Shown here piece after piece: positions 1-7,225 of a DNA stretch of 8,057 bases. Both the position numbers and the translations under genes were made by a program. The stretch is from Mycobacterium sp. Lineage in GTDB: Bacteria > Actinomycetota > Actinomycetes > Mycobacteriales > Mycobacteriaceae. The notes beneath the pieces were generated by a model. It had not been told where the DNA came from, ran no database searches, and was given only the letters and a program-made list of their open reading frames with translations. Location: NCBI GenBank assembly GCA_018882545.1, contig VERS01000068.1, positions 1 through 8,057 of the forward strand, given 5' to 3'. Positions within the stretch are counted from its first letter, which is position 1, and every line of letters begins with the position of its first letter.

Positions 1-306
1 GCGCAACAGGGCAGCTTGCATTTGTACTCCCCGCTGGGCACCACCCTGGCCGTGTTGGACTGGACGGCAAGCGCCGCCCATTTGCAACAAGGCCATCAAC
101 AACAGCGCTTTGACTCACTGGCGGCATTGACCGAACAAGCCACAGGCGCAGCATTACCTGTCAGCGCCTTGTTCGATTGGCTGCAAGACAGCCCCACGGA
201 GGTTCCGGGCTGGCAGGTTGATTTATCAGGACTGGCACAAGGCACATTGAGCGCCCGTCGCCATCACCCAGCGCACGGTTGTCGCCCTTGTCGATGGCGA
301 GGATAA
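1..306 (+). CDS. lolB: LolB C-terminal fragment, broken at its 3' end
   Basis: The frame is open from base 1 to a TAA at 304-306. It reads as the C-terminal half of LolB, the outer-membrane lipoprotein that accepts lipoproteins from LolA and inserts them into the outer membrane. Recognisable stretches are SPLGTTLAVLDW, FDSLAALTEQATG, LPVSALFDWLQ, PGWQVDLSGLAQG and LSARR, in the order expected near the LolB C-terminus. After LSARRHHPA (about base 273) the expected ending of roughly a dozen hydrophobic/basic residues is replaced by unrelated sequence. The N-terminus lies beyond the window. Codon use is richer in CAA, TTG and CAT than the genes to the right. LolB is a proteobacterial protein, so this piece is out of place beside actinobacterial-looking genes. 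The family call is confident; whether the piece is truly linked to the rest is doubtful. Confidence 0.82.
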   Translation, partial: AQQGSLHLYSPLGTTLAVLDWTASAAHLQQGHQQQRFDSLAALTEQATGAALPVSALFDWLQDSPTEVPGWQVDLSGLAQGTLSARRHHPAHGCRPCRWRG

Positions 307-1297
307 GCTAACGGCAAACCAGAGGTCAGAGGTGGAGCGGCTGACGGCCGATTACCGGTTTTTCCACTGGCACGTGGAATTCCCTCACATCTTCCCGGCA
401 GAGGCTGCTGGAGAAGCCACCCTTAACCCCGCCACGGGTTGGGCCGGCGGATTCTCGGTGGTGATCGGCAACCCGCCCTGGGAACGCGTCAAGATCCAGG
501 AGCAGGAATTCTTCGCTGCCCGTGATCCTGAGATCGCCGGCGCGCCCAATGCGGCTGCGCGCAAACGGCTCATCGCCGCGTTGCCCACCACCAACCCCGG
601 CCTGCACGACGCCTTCGTCGCGGAGAAGCGCAATGCCGAGGGCATCTCGCACTTCCTGCGCAACTCCGGGCGCTACCCGCTGACCGGACGCGGTGACATC
701 AACACCTACGCGGTGTTCGCCGAAACCGACCGCGACCTGCTCGGCGGCACCGGCCGACTCGGCGTCATCCTGCCCACCGGAATCGCCACCGACGCCACCA
801 CCCAGTACTTCTTCAAGGACCTCGTCGAACACGGAGCCATCGCCAGCCTCTACGACTTCGAGAACCGCAAGCCACTCTTCGAAGCCGTGGACAGCCGCTT
901 CAAATTCTGTCTGCTCACCCTCACAGGAAGGGACCTTCGCGAACCTGAGGCCGACTTCGCCTTCTTCGCCCACGACCCCACCGACCTGGATCGCCCCGGA
1001 ACCCGGTTCACCCTCACACCGGAGGAGATCACGCTGCTCAATCCGAACACCGGCACCTGCCCGGTGTTCCGAAGTCGTCGTGATGCGGAGATCACCCTCG
1101 GGATCTACCGGCGCGTGCCGGTTCTTATCCGCGAGGGCGATCCCGATGGAAACCCCTGGGGCATCAAGTTCATGCGGATGTTCGACATGTCAAACGACTC
1201 GCACCTCTTCCACACCCGCGACGAACTCGAAACCGATGGATGGGTACTGAACGGCAACGTATTCGAGAAATCGTCGGGGGGGGGCTTGCTCGAATGA
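251..1297 (+). CDS. Eco57I/PglX-like adenine-specific DNA methyltransferase, catalytic segment (5' truncated, frameshifted at 3')
   Basis: This is part of a large adenine-N6 DNA methyltransferase of the Eco57I/PglX type, which in full length usually exceeds 1,000 residues. A stretch [11 protein letters not shown] (359-394) is followed by [12 protein letters not shown]; the NPPW catalytic motif IV lies at 470-481. Further right are family-like segments such as [35 protein letters not shown] and [14 protein letters not shown]-binding motif I should lie upstream but is missing, because the homology starts at the lolB junction; the frame has a stop at 248-250. The GTG at 332 falls inside a conserved stretch, so it is probably an internal valine rather than the true start. 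The frame ends at TGA 1295-1297, just after nine G residues at 1276-1284. The rest of the protein continues in another frame. The family is clear; the subfamily (BREX PglX, DISARM DrmMI or LlaI-like) cannot be settled here. Confidence 0.85.
   Translation, partial: APVAITQRTVVALVDGEDKLTANQRSEVERLTADYRFFHWHVEFPHIFPAEAAGEATLNPATGWAGGFSVVIGNPPWERVKIQEQEFFAARDPEIAGAPNAAARKRLIAALPTTNPGLHDAFVAEKRNAEGISHFLRNSGRYPLTGRGDINTYAVFAETDRDLLGGTGRLGVILPTGIATDATTQYFFKDLVEHGAIASLYDFENRKPLFEAVDSRFKFCLLTLTGRDLREPEADFAFFAHDPTDLDRPGTRFTLTPEEITLLNPNTGTCPVFRSRRDAEITLGIYRRVPVLIREGDPDGNPWGIKFMRMFDMSNDSHLFHTRDELETDGWVLNGNVFEKSSGGGLLE
1276..1284 (+). repeat. G9 homopolymer at the methyltransferase frame break (possible phase-variation tract)
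   Basis: Nine consecutive G residues sit exactly where the methyltransferase reading frame breaks. With nine, translation from the catalytic part stops at 1295-1297. With eight it would stop at 1308-1310. With seven or ten it reads straight through into module 1. The tract lies at the boundary between catalytic and recognition parts. Phase variation of pglX through a G-tract is established in the Streptomyces coelicolor Pgl system. A sequencing error or an ordinary frameshift mutation would look the same. Confidence 0.65.
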
Positions 1298-1986
1298 TGC
1301 CCCTCTATGAAGCGAAGATGATTCACCACTTCGACACCCGCTGGGCCACATACGAACCCGACGGTTCCACCAGGTATCTCAGCGAGGATGAAAAGGCCGA
1401 GGGTGTTGCTCCGATGCCCCGGTACTGGGTGGCGGAGAGGGACATCGGCGCCAAGGTCGGTGGACGTTGGGATAAGCCGTGGTTCCTGGGATGGCGTTGG
1501 ATTGCCAGATCGACCGATGAACGGACCTTCATTTCGAGCTTGGTGGGCCGCGTCGGTTCCGGAAACAGCCTTCCCCTAGCAATGTTCAGCGGGAGCAGGC
1601 AACTACTAGCAGCTGCCTGGTCCTCGTTCGTATTCGATTTTGTCGCGCGTCAAAAGCTTGGCGGCGCGAATATGACTTTCGGGACTGTCGAGCAACTTGC
1701 GACACCTTTGCCATCCGCTGCGCATCCAGGCATGGACCCCGAATGGGTGGGCTTGCGGGTGGACAGACTCAACGGCTGGGTCGCCGATGCGGATGAACGG
1801 GCCAGGCTGCGTGCCGAGCTCGATGCCTACTTCTTTCACTTGTACGGCCTTGGCCGCGACGAAGTCGACTACGTGATGGAGACCTTCCCGATTGCGAAGC
1901 GCAAGGATGAGGCCAAATACGGCACTTTCCGGACGAAGGATCTGATATTAGCTGCGTATGACGACCTAGCGGTGGCAGCGGGATGA
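1294..1986 (+). CDS. C-terminal target-recognition module 1 of the methyltransferase (out of frame with the catalytic segment)
   Basis: This frame encodes the C-terminal part of the same Eco57I/PglX-like enzyme, the region expected to carry DNA target recognition. From ATG 1294 it is 230 residues. Conserved landmarks are YEAKMIHH (5-12), RWATY (16-20), PRYWV (42-46), [14 protein letters not shown] (65-78), then [37 protein letters not shown] and KRKD. The open frame begins earlier (ATG 1240), but family homology starts at 1294/1297, where ATG overlaps the upstream stop as ATGA. The G9 run ends nine bases before that ATG and could act as a Shine-Dalgarno-like element. The module may therefore be made by reinitiation, or fused to the catalytic part when the G run has 7 or 10 bases. 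Compared with module 2 it lacks the last ~16 residues, and its middle looks lower in GC than its neighbours. Confidence 0.8.
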   Translation: MMPLYEAKMIHHFDTRWATYEPDGSTRYLSEDEKAEGVAPMPRYWVAERDIGAKVGGRWDKPWFLGWRWIARSTDERTFISSLVGRVGSGNSLPLAMFSGSRQLLAAAWSSFVFDFVARQKLGGANMTFGTVEQLATPLPSAAHPGMDPEWVGLRVDRLNGWVADADERARLRAELDAYFFHLYGLGRDEVDYVMETFPIAKRKDEAKYGTFRTKDLILAAYDDLAVAAG

Positions 1987-2057
1987 GCGCAATACCGGGG
2001 GCTCTAGTCGTTGTCGCGCAACGTAATTGGTTCGACTATGAGGGGGCAAAACAGTGA
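1983..2057 (+). CDS. Possible 24-residue bridging ORF between the two recognition modules
   Basis: A 24-codon ORF starts at ATG 1983, overlapping the module 1 stop as ATGA, and ends at TGA 2055-2057, overlapping the GTG start of module 2 as GTGA. It fills the 67-base gap between the modules completely. The peptide begins [13 protein letters not shown] and ends WFDYEGAKQ; no family is recognised. It may be a genuine coupling ORF that keeps ribosomes moving into module 2, a remnant of coding sequence left when the modules became adjacent, or chance. The exact double overlap is the only evidence for translation. Confidence 0.3.
   Translation: MSAIPGALVVVAQRNWFDYEGAKQ
2041..2046 (+). promoter_or_regulatory. 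Ribosome binding site for recognition module 2
   Basis: AGGGGG lies seven bases upstream of GTG 2054. It supports independent initiation of module 2 at the same domain boundary where module 1 begins, rather than module 2 being a dead tail. Confidence 0.55.
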
Positions 2058-2815
2058 CGATGCACCGCATGCTGCCACTCTACGAAGCGAAGATGATCCA
2101 CCACTACGACCATCGCTGGGCGACGTACGAGGAGGATGGCTCGACCCGGGATGGGACGCGGCAGGAGAAGCAGAATCCAGAATTCGTGGTCCAGCCGCGT
2201 TACTGGGTGCGTGAAGAGGTCGTCCAAGACAGACTCGGCGGACGCGCGGGACAAGACTGGATTCTCGGTTTCCGCGACATTTGCCGGTCAACTGACGAGC
2301 GGACAATGATTGCCAGCCAGCTGCCGACCACGGCCGTTGGCCATACGTTGCCAGTCGCATTCACCCAACAGGGCCAGGCAGTGCTTCAGGCAGCGTGGTC
2401 ATCCTTCGTGTTCGACTATGTAGCACGGCAGAAGGTCGGCGGTACCCACATGACCTACAGCTACCTCATGCAGCTGCCGTTTCCGCTGCCGCAGTCCAAT
2501 TCGGACAACGCGATTCAGGCTGAATGGATCAGTGAGCGCGCTGAACACCTACAACGCTCGGATGCGTGGGTCGGCGTTGACCGGGATTCAATTCGTGCCG
2601 AACTCGACGCCGCGTTCTTCCACCTCTACGGCATCGAACGCAATGACGTCGACTACATCATGGAGACCTTCCCGATCGTCAAGCGCAAGGACATCGCCGA
2701 ACACGGCGAGTACCGGACGAAGCGGATGATCCTGGAGATCTACGACGCGATGGCCGAGGCCGAAAAGTGCGGTGTGCCATACCGATCGCCCTTTGATGAG
2801 GTTGACGGCAAGTGA
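2054..2815 (+). CDS. Stand-alone C-terminal target-recognition module 2 (paralogue of module 1)
   Basis: This 253-residue protein matches only the C-terminal part of the Eco57I/PglX-like methyltransferase and has no catalytic NPPW motif. Landmarks shared with module 1, in order, are [24 protein letters not shown] (48-52), [33 protein letters not shown] and METFPI. By eye about half the residues are identical. Differences concentrate between these blocks, where base-contacting loops would be expected. It starts at GTG 2054 behind AGGGGG; ATG 2060 and ATG 2069 are alternative starts. It carries a tail with CGVPYRSPF that module 1 lacks, so it may be the original end of the gene. Longest shared DNA runs are short (for example 17 bases within METFPI), so the duplication is old or one copy was imported. 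It could act in trans as an alternative specificity subunit, be a silent donor cassette, or be a remnant. Confidence 0.75.
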   Translation: MTMHRMLPLYEAKMIHHYDHRWATYEEDGSTRDGTRQEKQNPEFVVQPRYWVREEVVQDRLGGRAGQDWILGFRDICRSTDERTMIASQLPTTAVGHTLPVAFTQQGQAVLQAAWSSFVFDYVARQKVGGTHMTYSYLMQLPFPLPQSNSDNAIQAEWISERAEHLQRSDAWVGVDRDSIRAELDAAFFHLYGIERNDVDYIMETFPIVKRKDIAEHGEYRTKRMILEIYDAMAEAEKCGVPYRSPFDEVDGK

Positions 2816-2827
2816 ACGTGGGGACAG

Positions 2828-2833
2828 CGGAGG
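2828..2833 (+). promoter_or_regulatory. Ribosome binding site fixing the mcrB start
   Basis: CGGAGG lies seven bases before ATG 2841. An in-frame ATG at 2772 exists but lies inside module 2 and has no comparable site, so 2841 is preferred. Confidence 0.6.
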
Positions 2834-2840
2834 CGCCGGT

Positions 2841-5099
2841 ATGACAGAGGATCAGCTAGGGACTTTCGGTCGACCCGCCGCGAACGCGGTGGAGGCCGTG
2901 GGGCGGCAGCTCATCGAGGCGGGCCTCGGCGGTGACGGCTCGCTGCTGACCCCGGCAGAACCCATCTGGACGCTAGCCAACTTGCAGAAGCTCAAAACGG
3001 ACTACGTCGACAAACCCGACGCAAGCAACGAGGGCTTCTTCGAGAAGCTGAAACGACAACTCGCCGGCGCCTCACCCGCCGTCATTCAGCTCTATGCGGA
3101 GCTACTGATCCTCAACGTGTTGCCGATCGTCAACGTCGGCGGGGAGTTGAAAGTCAAGCAGGTCCAGAGTGTCTTGAACTTGAGCACGGAACCTGTGGCC
3201 CTGCCGGCCGCGGTCGAAGCTGCCCTTCGCGGCGGCGGTGTGTTCCATGGGGGGCAGGCGTTCACCACGTACCGGTGGGCGCAGATCGCCTACCTGATCC
3301 AGTTCGCGATCCACTTCAAGGGTCTGCCCGAATATCGGAGGCTCGAGGCGCTGGCCGAGCCGCTGGCCTTCCGGGACGAGGTCAACGTGGTGACGACTGG
3401 GCAGGGGGCTCAACGCCAGGCGTTGCTGTATCTGGCTTTTCCTCGGTTCTACCTTCCGATCGTCAAGACGGAGCACCGCTCGGCGATTCGTGATGGGCTG
3501 GCCAGCCGCTACCTGACTGAACCCACGGGCGATGTCGACGTCGATCTGGCACGCATCTACGACGCCGTCGTACAGGAAGAAGGACGGCACGTCAGCTTCT
3601 ATGACGAGCCGTGGATCGATCTTTGGCAGAAGTCGAAGCCGGTGCAACACGCATGGAAGGTGCACGGCTCGAATGTCAAAGGCCAAGACATGGTGCCGAT
3701 CTGGCGCGCCAAACAATCGGTTTCACTTGCCGCGAGCCTGCTGCGGCCCATTGATGCCGAGGTGGACCGCGAGGAGTTGAAGGCCCTCGTCGACGAGGAT
3801 TACCGGTCCTCGGGATACGCGGCTCGACAGGAGAAGTTCGACGAGTTCTACGCCTTCCTCAAGCGCATGAATATCGGCGACCTGGTCGTCACAGTCAGTC
3901 AGGGCCGGGTGCACTTCGGCACCATCACTGGTCCGGCCGAATATGCCTCAAGTGGCGACGGGCGCTCCAACTTGCGGCGGTCCGTCAAGTGGTTCGAGCA
4001 CACCTGTTCGTGGTCGGACATTCCTGCTGACATCGCCGCACGATTCAGCGCCCAGGGCGAAGTGCTCGACCTGAGCCAATACCGTGAGGCGCTGGAGGCG
4101 TTGGCGGAACATAGACCGGGTCCGAAGTCTGGGTCGGTTCATCTTCCCGACGCCACGCAGAAACTGGCGGACGATCTCCACGTCGGCCTCAATTGGCTCC
4201 AAGACTGCGTCGAGCTCCTGCGGGACCGTCGGCAACTCATCTTCTATGGGCCTCCCGGCACCGGGAAGACCTACATCGCCCAGGAACTCGCCCGTCACAT
4301 CACCGACAAGGAGAACGTCAAGCTCGTCCAATTCCACCCGGCCTACTCGTACGAGGACTTCTTCGAGGGTTTCCGTCCGCAGGGGGAAATCGGTGGGCAG
4401 ATGCAGGGCTTCAGCCTCAAGGCCGGACCGTTGCGTCGGATGGTCGACAAGGCCGCCGAGAACCCCGAGGCCGCCTACGTCCTCATCATTGACGAGATCA
4501 ACCGCGGCAACCTGCCGAAGATCTTCGGCGAGTTGTACTTCCTGCTGGAGTACCGCGACCAGGCGATCGACCTGATGTACTCCTCGGACAGTGCCGAGCC
4601 GTTCTCGTTGCCCAAGAACATCTTCGTGATCGGCACTATGAACACCGCAGACCGCTCCATCGCGTTGGTCGATGCGGCGCTCCGCCGTCGGTTCGCCTTC
4701 CTGCCGTTGCATCCCTCCGAGGAACCCACCAGCGGAATCCTGCGTCGCTGGCTGACCTCGAAGGGCTATGACACCTGGCTCGCCGACCTGCACGACGAAC
4801 TCAACTCCCGCATCAGCGACAACGACTTCAAGATCGGGCCGTCGTACTTTATGCGGGACAAGATCGCCTCCGACCGCACTGACAAGTCACTGGAACTGAT
4901 GTGGCGCACCGACATCCTGCCGCTGTTGGAGGAACACCACTTCGGTGACCGCAACGTCGACATCATTGGCCGGTACGGACTGGAAGCCCTTCGTAAGAGC
5001 CTTGCCGCTAAGGCCGGACTAATCGAGGACGACGCCGTCCTCACCGAATTGGACGCCGAGTTGGGTGACGACGATGACGCCGCCGCTGACCCTGACTGA
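2841..5099 (+). CDS. mcrB: McrB-type AAA+ NTPase with N-terminal reader-like region
   Basis: This 752-residue protein is the motor subunit of an McrBC-type NTP-dependent restriction complex. The C-terminal AAA+ domain has Walker A GPPGTGKT (470-477), Walker [11 protein letters not shown] (548-557), the McrB-type sensor block [10 protein letters not shown] (597-606) and arginine-rich LRRRF (614-618). McrB proteins normally use GTP; the substrate of this one is not known. Upstream, residues ~343-425 (from [14 protein letters not shown] through SVKWFEH to the DIPADI region) resemble a small beta-rich PUA/SH3-like domain of the kind seen in modified-base readers. Residues 1-~330 form a mostly helical region that I do not recognise. 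The protein is much longer than E. coli McrB (about 460 residues) because of this N-terminal part. It starts 25 bases after module 2 and overlaps mcrC. It assembles with McrC and probably senses DNA through its N-terminal region. Confidence 0.88.
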   Translation: MTEDQLGTFGRPAANAVEAVGRQLIEAGLGGDGSLLTPAEPIWTLANLQKLKTDYVDKPDASNEGFFEKLKRQLAGASPAVIQLYAELLILNVLPIVNVGGELKVKQVQSVLNLSTEPVALPAAVEAALRGGGVFHGGQAFTTYRWAQIAYLIQFAIHFKGLPEYRRLEALAEPLAFRDEVNVVTTGQGAQRQALLYLAFPRFYLPIVKTEHRSAIRDGLASRYLTEPTGDVDVDLARIYDAVVQEEGRHVSFYDEPWIDLWQKSKPVQHAWKVHGSNVKGQDMVPIWRAKQSVSLAASLLRPIDAEVDREELKALVDEDYRSSGYAARQEKFDEFYAFLKRMNIGDLVVTVSQGRVHFGTITGPAEYASSGDGRSNLRRSVKWFEHTCSWSDIPADIAARFSAQGEVLDLSQYREALEALAEHRPGPKSGSVHLPDATQKLADDLHVGLNWLQDCVELLRDRRQLIFYGPPGTGKTYIAQELARHITDKENVKLVQFHPAYSYEDFFEGFRPQGEIGGQMQGFSLKAGPLRRMVDKAAENPEAAYVLIIDEINRGNLPKIFGELYFLLEYRDQAIDLMYSSDSAEPFSLPKNIFVIGTMNTADRSIALVDAALRRRFAFLPLHPSEEPTSGILRRWLTSKGYDTWLADLHDELNSRISDNDFKIGPSYFMRDKIASDRTDKSLELMWRTDILPLLEEHHFGDRNVDIIGRYGLEALRKSLAAKAGLIEDDAVLTELDAELGDDDDAAADPD

Positions 5100-6288
5100 A
5101 GGCGAACCCGCCCAAGTTGTCGAACTCACCGCCGCCGAAGCACACGCCTTAAACGACCTTGGGATCGCTGTCGTCACTCGGCGACTCGATGACGGACTGT
5201 TTGATGTCGCGGCCGGCACCAAGATCGGAGCGGTTGCGGTCGGGGATCGTCAGGTCGTCGTGAGGCCCAAGATCACGAACATCAACCGAATGATCTTCAT
5301 GCTCGGCTATGCGCGCAATCCCAAGATCTGGCGTGACGACCCGATCGGCGTGGAGTCCGACGACGAACTGCTGCCCGCGATCGCCGAGGCGTTCGCCCGT
5401 CTCGCGAGCCGCGCTGTCGAGCAGGGATTGCTCCAGGGTTATCGGACGGTTTCCGAGGCGCTGCCGGTGCTGCGCGGTCGGATGCTGGCGGGGGAGCAGA
5501 TGAGCCGCCGATTCGGCTTCCCGGTGCCGATTGCGGTCGAGTATGACGACTTCACCGTCGATATCGCTGAGAACCAGTTGCTGGCGATGGCGACCCTGCG
5601 CCTGCTGATGGTTCCCCGGATCAGCGCCTCAGCGCGGCTGCAACTTCAGCGGCTGCGTCACACCCTCGCGGAGGTGACCGTGCCGCCCAGAGGCGCCCCC
5701 AAGCCCGAATGGCGGCCGAGCCGCCTCAACGGCCGCTACCAGGCTGCGCTGCAGCTGGCCGAGATCGTCATTGCCGCAGAATCTTTCGAGAACCTCTTCG
5801 GAAACTTGCGCGTCACCGGGTTCATGTTCGACATGTGCGTGATCTTCGAGGACTTCGTGACGGTGGCGATGGCCGAGTCTCTGAACCGCTTCGGATGGCA
5901 GTGCGAAAGCCAAGCTCCACTGCACCTTGACGACCAGAGAAGTGTTCGGATGAGGGCAGACCTCCTGTGCCGGAAGGGCCGGCAACCAGTCGCGGTCATC
6001 GACGCCAAATACAAGGCGGAGAAGCCTGCCGGCTTCCCCAACGCGGACCTCTATCAAATGCTGGCGTACTGCTCCGTCCTAGGTCTCACTGAAGGGCACC
6101 TGATCTATGCCAAAGGTAACGAAGAAGGCAGGGTCCACACCGTCCGAAACGTGGGCATCACGATTCATTGCAAGGCGCTCGACCTGGCGCTGAAGCCGGC
6201 GGCCTTGTTGAAGCAGGTCGATCAGTTATCCAGGTCGATCGTTCTGGCAAATGGGTCGTCTATGCCAGCTGCTGTCAGAGGGGCGTGA
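5065..6288 (+). CDS. mcrC: McrC-type PD-(D/E)XK nuclease subunit
   Basis: This 407-residue protein is the nuclease partner of McrB. The C-terminal domain shows the split PD-(D/E)XK centre: an aspartate in MRADLL (D299) and VIDAKYK (D313, K315), followed by DLYQMLAYC, which is typical of McrC. The usual PD is AD here, which should leave the metal-binding aspartate intact. A conserved ENQLL block (169-173) and the N-terminal beta-rich section also fit the family, whose N-terminal part docks on the McrB ring. GTG 5065 gives a 35-base overlap with mcrB and ATG 5074 a 26-base overlap; either implies translational coupling and matched subunit production. Length is close to or slightly above that of E. 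coli McrC. The product likely cleaves DNA translocated by McrB. Confidence 0.88.
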   Translation: MTTMTPPLTLTEGEPAQVVELTAAEAHALNDLGIAVVTRRLDDGLFDVAAGTKIGAVAVGDRQVVVRPKITNINRMIFMLGYARNPKIWRDDPIGVESDDELLPAIAEAFARLASRAVEQGLLQGYRTVSEALPVLRGRMLAGEQMSRRFGFPVPIAVEYDDFTVDIAENQLLAMATLRLLMVPRISASARLQLQRLRHTLAEVTVPPRGAPKPEWRPSRLNGRYQAALQLAEIVIAAESFENLFGNLRVTGFMFDMCVIFEDFVTVAMAESLNRFGWQCESQAPLHLDDQRSVRMRADLLCRKGRQPVAVIDAKYKAEKPAGFPNADLYQMLAYCSVLGLTEGHLIYAKGNEEGRVHTVRNVGITIHCKALDLALKPAALLKQVDQLSRSIVLANGSSMPAAVRGA

Positions 6289-6326
6289 TTTGCTCTTGAA
6301 AAGCAGCGACGGCAAAGGATAAGGAC

Positions 6327-6575
6327 GTGGCAGACGCAACGACGTTCCGGCTCGACACGGCCGACTCGGCGATGGAGGCGGGATGGGAGCTCGAACACAT
6401 GAGCCGCATCGATGAGTTCAGCAGAGACGGCGTGACCGTCATGGTGCAGTACGCCGCCAATGATGAGATCGAGAGTCTCACCCGGTCACGGGAGGGGAGC
6501 GCCGACGAGGTCTTCGGCGTCGACTCGCCGGGCAAGGCCGAGCGGCTCAGGATCTGGCTCGGCGTGCGGACGGTC
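6327..6575 (+). repeat. Direct repeat, copy 1 (5' part of the protein A gene)
   Basis: This DNA is nearly the same as 6977-7225 at a fixed offset of 650 bases without gaps, roughly nine bases in ten by eye. Similarity falls away just after the codons for WLGVR. Many differences are at third codon positions, so the shared protein region appears to be under selection. Confidence 0.85.
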
Positions 6576-6899
6576 TCTGATCCGATTCCGTCGCCCGAAG
6601 AAGACGACCCGAAAATCCCCATAAGCGTTCGGCAACTGCGCGCTAGAGGGATGAGCCTCGCGGCGTATGTCAAGACCGATGACGACTTTCGGTTGCTCGA
6701 ACTGGTTGACAACAACGCTTATGCGACGGCACGCGACTACATCAAGGCGCGCAACGGGGGCAAAAAGGTGATGTGGAAAAAAGACGGACTGGTTTCCGAA
6801 CCCGGACCACAGCAAGAAATGTGGTGGGCAGAGTTTCCTTTACCGGACGGTCGCGCGGTGGGCTGGTTTCAAGTCAACCATAACTTCAGCGGTCGGTAG
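6327..6899 (+). CDS. Unrecognised protein A: constant N-terminal region with variable C-terminal part
   Basis: This 190-residue protein is not a family I recognise. It starts at GTG 6327 behind AAAGGA (6314-6319, seven-base spacer), 38 bases after mcrC. Residues 1-81 are almost identical to those of the gene at 6977 (73 of 81 by direct comparison), including GWELEHMSRIDEFSRDG and ERLRIWLGVR. After that it diverges into a Pro/Asp/Glu-rich linker (about 84-94), a helical stretch with SLAAYV and FRLLELVDNN, a basic patch with KKVMWKKDG, and a tryptophan-rich end (EMWWAEF, GWFQVNHN). No signal peptide or membrane segment is visible, so it is probably cytoplasmic. Its place between mcrC and an Mrr-like gene suggests an accessory defence role, but no reaction can be assigned. 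Confidence 0.7.
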   Translation: MADATTFRLDTADSAMEAGWELEHMSRIDEFSRDGVTVMVQYAANDEIESLTRSREGSADEVFGVDSPGKAERLRIWLGVRTVSDPIPSPEEDDPKIPISVRQLRARGMSLAAYVKTDDDFRLLELVDNNAYATARDYIKARNGGKKVMWKKDGLVSEPGPQQEMWWAEFPLPDGRAVGWFQVNHNFSGR

Positions 6900-6976
6900 A
6901 CCTATCCCCACGTTCTCCCGATTGCGTTGGCGGTGGAAGAGACCAGGACAACAGACAGAAAGGTAGGTGGAGGCAA

Positions 6977-7225
6977 GTGGCAGCCGCAACGACATTCCGG
7001 CTCGACACGGCGGACCTCGCGATGGAGGCGGGGTGGGAGCTCGAACATATGAGCCGCATCGACGAGTTCAGCAGAGACGGTGTGACCGTCATGGTGCAGT
7101 ACGCCGCCGACGATGAGATCGAAAGCCTCACCCGCTCAAGGGAGGAGCGCGCGGATGAGGTTTACGGGGTCGATTCGTCGGGCAAGTCTGAGCGGCTGAG
7201 GATCTGGCTTGGTGTGCGGGCGGCT
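6977..7225 (+). repeat. Direct repeat, copy 2 (5' part of the protein B gene)
   Basis: Second copy of the repeat at 6327-6575. It begins at the same start codon and ends at the same domain boundary, so duplication plus C-terminal replacement is the simplest history. The 77-base gap before it (6900-6976) holds no terminator or promoter that I can support. Confidence 0.85.

Noticed and set aside
332..334. GTG 332 as the real methyltransferase start
   Set aside because: Open frame continues upstream to 251 and the enzyme needs SAM motif I upstream of NPPW, so this codon is almost certainly internal.
326..973. Long open frame on the minus strand opposite the methyltransferase
   Set aside because: Its translation is low-complexity Gly/Val/Glu-rich and mirrors the codon bias of the plus-strand gene, which has clear family motifs.
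2011..2214. 67-codon plus-strand frame overlapping the module 2 start
   Set aside because: It overlaps the conserved start of module 2 in another frame, has no recognisable domain and no better start signal.
3249..3254. Run of six G within mcrB as a second phase-variation tract
   Set aside because: The mcrB frame is intact across it and six G is not remarkable in high-GC DNA.
3948..4793. 281-codon minus-strand frame across mcrB
   Set aside because: It lies opposite the Walker A, Walker B and sensor motifs of McrB; high GC leaves long antisense frames open by chance.
5629..6057. Minus-strand frame opposite mcrC
   Set aside because: It covers the McrC nuclease region and shows no recognisable domain; treated as an antisense shadow.
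6289..6326. Possible hairpin between mcrC and protein A (TGCT...AGCA)
   Set aside because: The stem is only four base pairs with no T-run, too weak to call a terminator.
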